Below the pieces are notes generated by a model, which saw only the letters and a program-made list of their open reading frames with translations, was not told the origin of the DNA and did no database searches. The position numbers and the translations under genes are program-made. DNA of 64,000 nucleotides. Source: Solidesulfovibrio sp. Its GTDB lineage: Bacteria > Desulfobacterota > Desulfovibrionia > Desulfovibrionales > Desulfovibrionaceae. The number at the start of each line of letters is the position of its first letter. The first letter of the stretch is position 1. Positions 61,548 to 64,000 of the stretch are shown here, in pieces. The stretch is taken from contig NZ_JBCFBA010000006.1 in the NCBI RefSeq assembly GCF_038562415.1, positions 62,001 through 126,000 of the forward strand, in the 5' to 3' direction.

Positions 61548-63779
61548 ATGACCAGCCTGCCCATGCCCGCCGATCTGCCCGAAGCCATTGTCAACGCCAA
61601 CGCCCAGGTGGTCCTGGCCAAGCGCTACCTGCAAAAAGGCCCGGACGGCGCGCCGCTCGAGGACGCGCGCGGCCTTTTCTGGCGCGTGGCCGCGGCCATC
61701 GCCGCCAAGGAGGCCAAGTACGGCGCCTCGCCCTTCGCGCCCGAGGACCTCGCCCGCAAATTCTACGACCTCATGGTCGGCCTGCGCTTTCTGCCCAATT
61801 CGCCCACGCTCATGAACGCCGGCGCGCCGCTGGGGCAGCTGGCCGCCTGTTTCGTGCTGCCGGTCGGCGATTCCATGGAGGAGATTTTCGACGCCGTGAA
61901 GTTCGCGGCGCTCATCCACAAGTCCGGCGGCGGCACGGGCTTTTCCTTTTCGCGGCTGCGGCCGAAAAAAAGCCGGGTCGGCTCCACCGGCGGCGTGGCC
62001 TCCGGGCCGGTGTCGTTCATGCGCATCTTCAACACCGCCACCGAACAGGTCAAACAGGGCGGCACCCGGCGCGGGGCCAACATGGGCATCCTGCGGGTGG
62101 ACCACCCCGACATCCTGGAATTCATCACCTGCAAGGAACGCGAAAACGAGCTGCAAAACTTCAACATCTCGGTGGCGCTGACCGAACGCTTCATGCAGGC
62201 CGTGGAAAAGGGCGAGGACTACGACCTCGTCGACCCCCGCGACGGCAAAGCCGTGGGCCGGCAGAGCGCGGCCGAGGTCTTTGCCCTGCTCGTCAGGAAA
62301 GCCTGGGAGTCCGGCGACCCGGGCATCGTGTTCATCGACCGCATCAACCGCGACAACCCCACGCCGGCGCTGGGGGCCATCGAGTCGACAAATCCCTGCG
62401 GCGAACAGCCGCTTCTACCCTACGAGGCCTGCAACCTGGGCTCGGTCAACCTGTCGGTCTTTTACGACCCCAACGCCCCGGACGGCATCGACTGGCCGGG
62501 CCTGACCGAGACCGTGCACCTGGCCGTGCGCTTTCTCGACAACGTCATCGACGCCTCCATCTATCCCCTGGACCAGATTACGGAAATGGTGCGCACCAAC
62601 CGCAAGATCGGCCTGGGGCTCATGGGATTCGCCGACCTGCTCTACCTCCTCGGCGTGCCCTACGACAGCACCGAGGCCCTGACGCTGGCCGAAAAGATCA
62701 TGGCCACCATCCAGGCCGAGGCCCGCAGCGCCTCCAAGACCCTGGCCGCCGAACGCGGCCCCTTCCCGGCCTACGCCGATTCGGTTTACGGCAAACGCAA
62801 CCTCGGCCCCTACCGCAACGCCACCACCACCACCATCGCCCCCACCGGCACCCTGTCCATCATCGCCGGCTGCTCCTCGGGCATCGAGCCGCTTTTCGCC
62901 CTGGCCTTCTCCCGCAACGTCATGGACGGCGAAAAGCTCGTCGAGGCCAACCCCCATTTCGTGGCCGCCATGAAGGCCGCCGGAGCCTACTCCGACAGCC
63001 TCATGGAGGAGGTCACGCGCAAGGGGACCATCGCCCACATCGGCATGTTGCCCGACGACCTGCGCCAGGTCTTCGTCACGGCCATGGACATCGAGCCGGT
63101 CTGGCACCTGAAAATGCAGGCCGCCTTCCAGAAATTCACGGACAACGCCGTGTCCAAGACCGTCAACCTCCCCAATGCCGCCACCAAGGAGGACATCCGG
63201 GAGATCTACTGGCTGGCCTACGAACTGGGCTGCAAGGGCGTGACCGTCTACCGCGACGGCTGCAAGGCGGGGCAAGTGCTGTGCACGGGCGACGGCGCCC
63301 CGGCCGACCCGGCCAAGCCCCAGAGCAAGGTCCGCATGCGCCCGGACATCGTCTTCGGCTTCACCCAGAAGGTCAAAACCGGGCTTGGCGAGCTCTACCT
63401 CACGGTCAACGAGATCGACGGCAAGCCCTTCGAGGTTTTCGCCACCATCGGCAAGTCCGGCCGCTCGGTCACGGCCAAGGCCGAGGCCATCGGCCGGCTG
63501 GTCTCCCTGGCCCTGCGCTCGGGGGTCGAAGTGGCCGACATCGTGGGCCAGCTCAAGGGCATCGGCGGCGAAAACCCGGTCTTCCAGAAAAAGGGCCTGC
63601 TGCTCTCCATCCCCGACGCCGTGTCCTGGGTGCTGGAAAACCGCTACCTGCAAGGCCGGAAGATCCTCGACGACACCGGCAACCTGGGCCACCCCCAATG
63701 CCCGGACTGCGGCGGCGAGCTGACCTTCGAGGAAGGCTGCCACGTCTGCAAGGGCTGCGGCTACACCAAGTGCGGCTAG
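61548..63779 (+). CDS. nrdJ: Adenosylcobalamin-dependent (class II) ribonucleotide reductase
   Basis: The enzyme reduces ribonucleotides using adenosylcobalamin as radical source, independent of oxygen. The ATG at 61548 follows CGAGGAACG and gives 743 residues. Core motifs are LPNSPTLMNAGAPLGQLAAC, FSFSRLRPKKSRVGSTGGVA and STNPCGEQPLLPYEACNLGS (active-site Cys and Glu). APTGTLSIIAGCSSGIEPLF and ELGCKGVTVYRDG follow. The C-terminus carries the TSCPD-like domain (LYLTVNEIDGKPFEVFATIG) and a zinc-ribbon-like end, CPDCGGELTFEEGCHVCKGC. Together with nrdD it gives dNTP supply with and without trace oxygen. No B12 riboswitch was found in its short leader. Confidence 0.97.
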   Translation: MTSLPMPADLPEAIVNANAQVVLAKRYLQKGPDGAPLEDARGLFWRVAAAIAAKEAKYGASPFAPEDLARKFYDLMVGLRFLPNSPTLMNAGAPLGQLAACFVLPVGDSMEEIFDAVKFAALIHKSGGGTGFSFSRLRPKKSRVGSTGGVASGPVSFMRIFNTATEQVKQGGTRRGANMGILRVDHPDILEFITCKERENELQNFNISVALTERFMQAVEKGEDYDLVDPRDGKAVGRQSAAEVFALLVRKAWESGDPGIVFIDRINRDNPTPALGAIESTNPCGEQPLLPYEACNLGSVNLSVFYDPNAPDGIDWPGLTETVHLAVRFLDNVIDASIYPLDQITEMVRTNRKIGLGLMGFADLLYLLGVPYDSTEALTLAEKIMATIQAEARSASKTLAAERGPFPAYADSVYGKRNLGPYRNATTTTIAPTGTLSIIAGCSSGIEPLFALAFSRNVMDGEKLVEANPHFVAAMKAAGAYSDSLMEEVTRKGTIAHIGMLPDDLRQVFVTAMDIEPVWHLKMQAAFQKFTDNAVSKTVNLPNAATKEDIREIYWLAYELGCKGVTVYRDGCKAGQVLCTGDGAPADPAKPQSKVRMRPDIVFGFTQKVKTGLGELYLTVNEIDGKPFEVFATIGKSGRSVTAKAEAIGRLVSLALRSGVEVADIVGQLKGIGGENPVFQKKGLLLSIPDAVSWVLENRYLQGRKILDDTGNLGHPQCPDCGGELTFEEGCHVCKGCGYTKCG

Positions 63780-63807
63780 GGCCGCGCCGGCTTTTCCCTG
63801 CGCCATC

Positions 63808-63848
63808 CGAAAGGGGCGCCGGCCGTCGTGCGGCCGGCGCCCCTTTCG
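63808..63848. terminator. Bidirectional terminator after nrdJ
   Basis: A long perfect stem, cgaaaggggcgccggccg against cggccggcgcccctttcg, with a tiny loop lies between the convergent nrdJ and the minus-strand gene at the right edge. Confidence 0.88.
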
Positions 63849-64000
63849 TCATGCGGCCTCCAGGCGGCACAGGCCGCACTTGAGGGGCTCGGCCCCGCAG
63901 TCCGGGTCGAAATGGTCGTGGCCGAACAGCAGATTGGCGCAGCTTTCCTTCCAGCCGTGCTCCGGCCCGGGCGCGCCGGGATCCCACCAGGCATGGTCGG
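63849..64000 (-). CDS. C-terminal end of an unidentified Cys-rich protein, truncated by the window edge
   Basis: Only the last ~50 codons are present, reading in from the right edge to TGA at 63849-63851. The visible sequence is DHAWWDPGAPGPEHGWKES followed by CANLLFGHDHFDPDCGAEPL and KCGLCRLEAA. Spaced cysteines and the CGLC near the end suggest a metal or redox site. The family cannot be named from this piece. Its strand is opposite to nrdJ, with a shared terminator between them. Confidence 0.5.
   Translation of the reverse strand, partial: DHAWWDPGAPGPEHGWKESCANLLFGHDHFDPDCGAEPLKCGLCRLEAA

Overview
The window is GC-rich and densely coded, and reads like a chromosome segment from a Desulfovibrio-type anaerobe (Desulfovibrionaceae). 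The pointers are a homotrimeric-porin-type outer-membrane protein, class II (B12) and class III (glycyl radical) ribonucleotide reductases with no class I, a stand-alone IMP cyclohydrolase domain, σ54-type flagellar promoters, and short GC-rich hairpin repeats placed after stop codons. No tRNA, rRNA, CRISPR array, transposase or prophage gene was seen. The assignment to this family is inference from gene content.

Layout. 1-2.8 kb: the end of a TetR regulator, a CGGC-domain gene that seems to have lost its N-terminus, and a two-gene unit of unknown function behind a σ54-like site. 2.8-15.6 kb (minus strand): a surface-glycan cluster (glycosyltransferase, two large polytopic membrane proteins, a signal-peptide membrane protein, a flippase, a DegT sugar aminotransferase) ending in aroC. 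15.7-18.4 kb (plus): a MEMO-family gene translationally coupled to a radical-SAM-like protein in which all three cluster-binding cysteines are replaced. 18.5-22.9 kb (minus): glmS, an amidase and pyrF. 23.1-25.8 kb: an AT-richer stretch with an AmiS/UreI-like channel and a porin. 26-31.8 kb: cardiolipin synthase, a PRC-barrel protein, a GAF/H-box protein, and a compact ThiF-MoaD-99 aa-thioesterase-lipoprotein run. 32-37.5 kb (plus): envelope genes, namely two beta-barrels, a choloylglycine-hydrolase-like enzyme, an M23 peptidase and an MFS permease. 37.6-43.5 kb (minus): flgB-flgC-fliE-fliF-fliG-fliH-fliI, with a TPR gene diverging upstream; both directions have σ54-type promoter matches. 44.6-51.6 kb: IMP cyclohydrolase, a GGDEF/EAL protein, a CBS protein and nrdG-nrdD. 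51.8-54.3 kb (minus): a KimA-like potassium transporter behind a recognisable c-di-AMP (ydaO-type) riboswitch. 55.5-63.8 kb (plus): holA, radC, acylphosphatase, lon, a GH18 chitinase-like gene lacking its catalytic segment, and nrdJ.

The observations most worth following are the cysteine-less radical-SAM protein coupled to MEMO (16961-18055), the c-di-AMP riboswitch ahead of the KimA-like gene (54122-54265), the internally deleted chitinase (60434-61366), the face-to-face σ54 promoters of the flagellar locus, and the ubiquitin-like/E1-like module at 29.6-31 kb.
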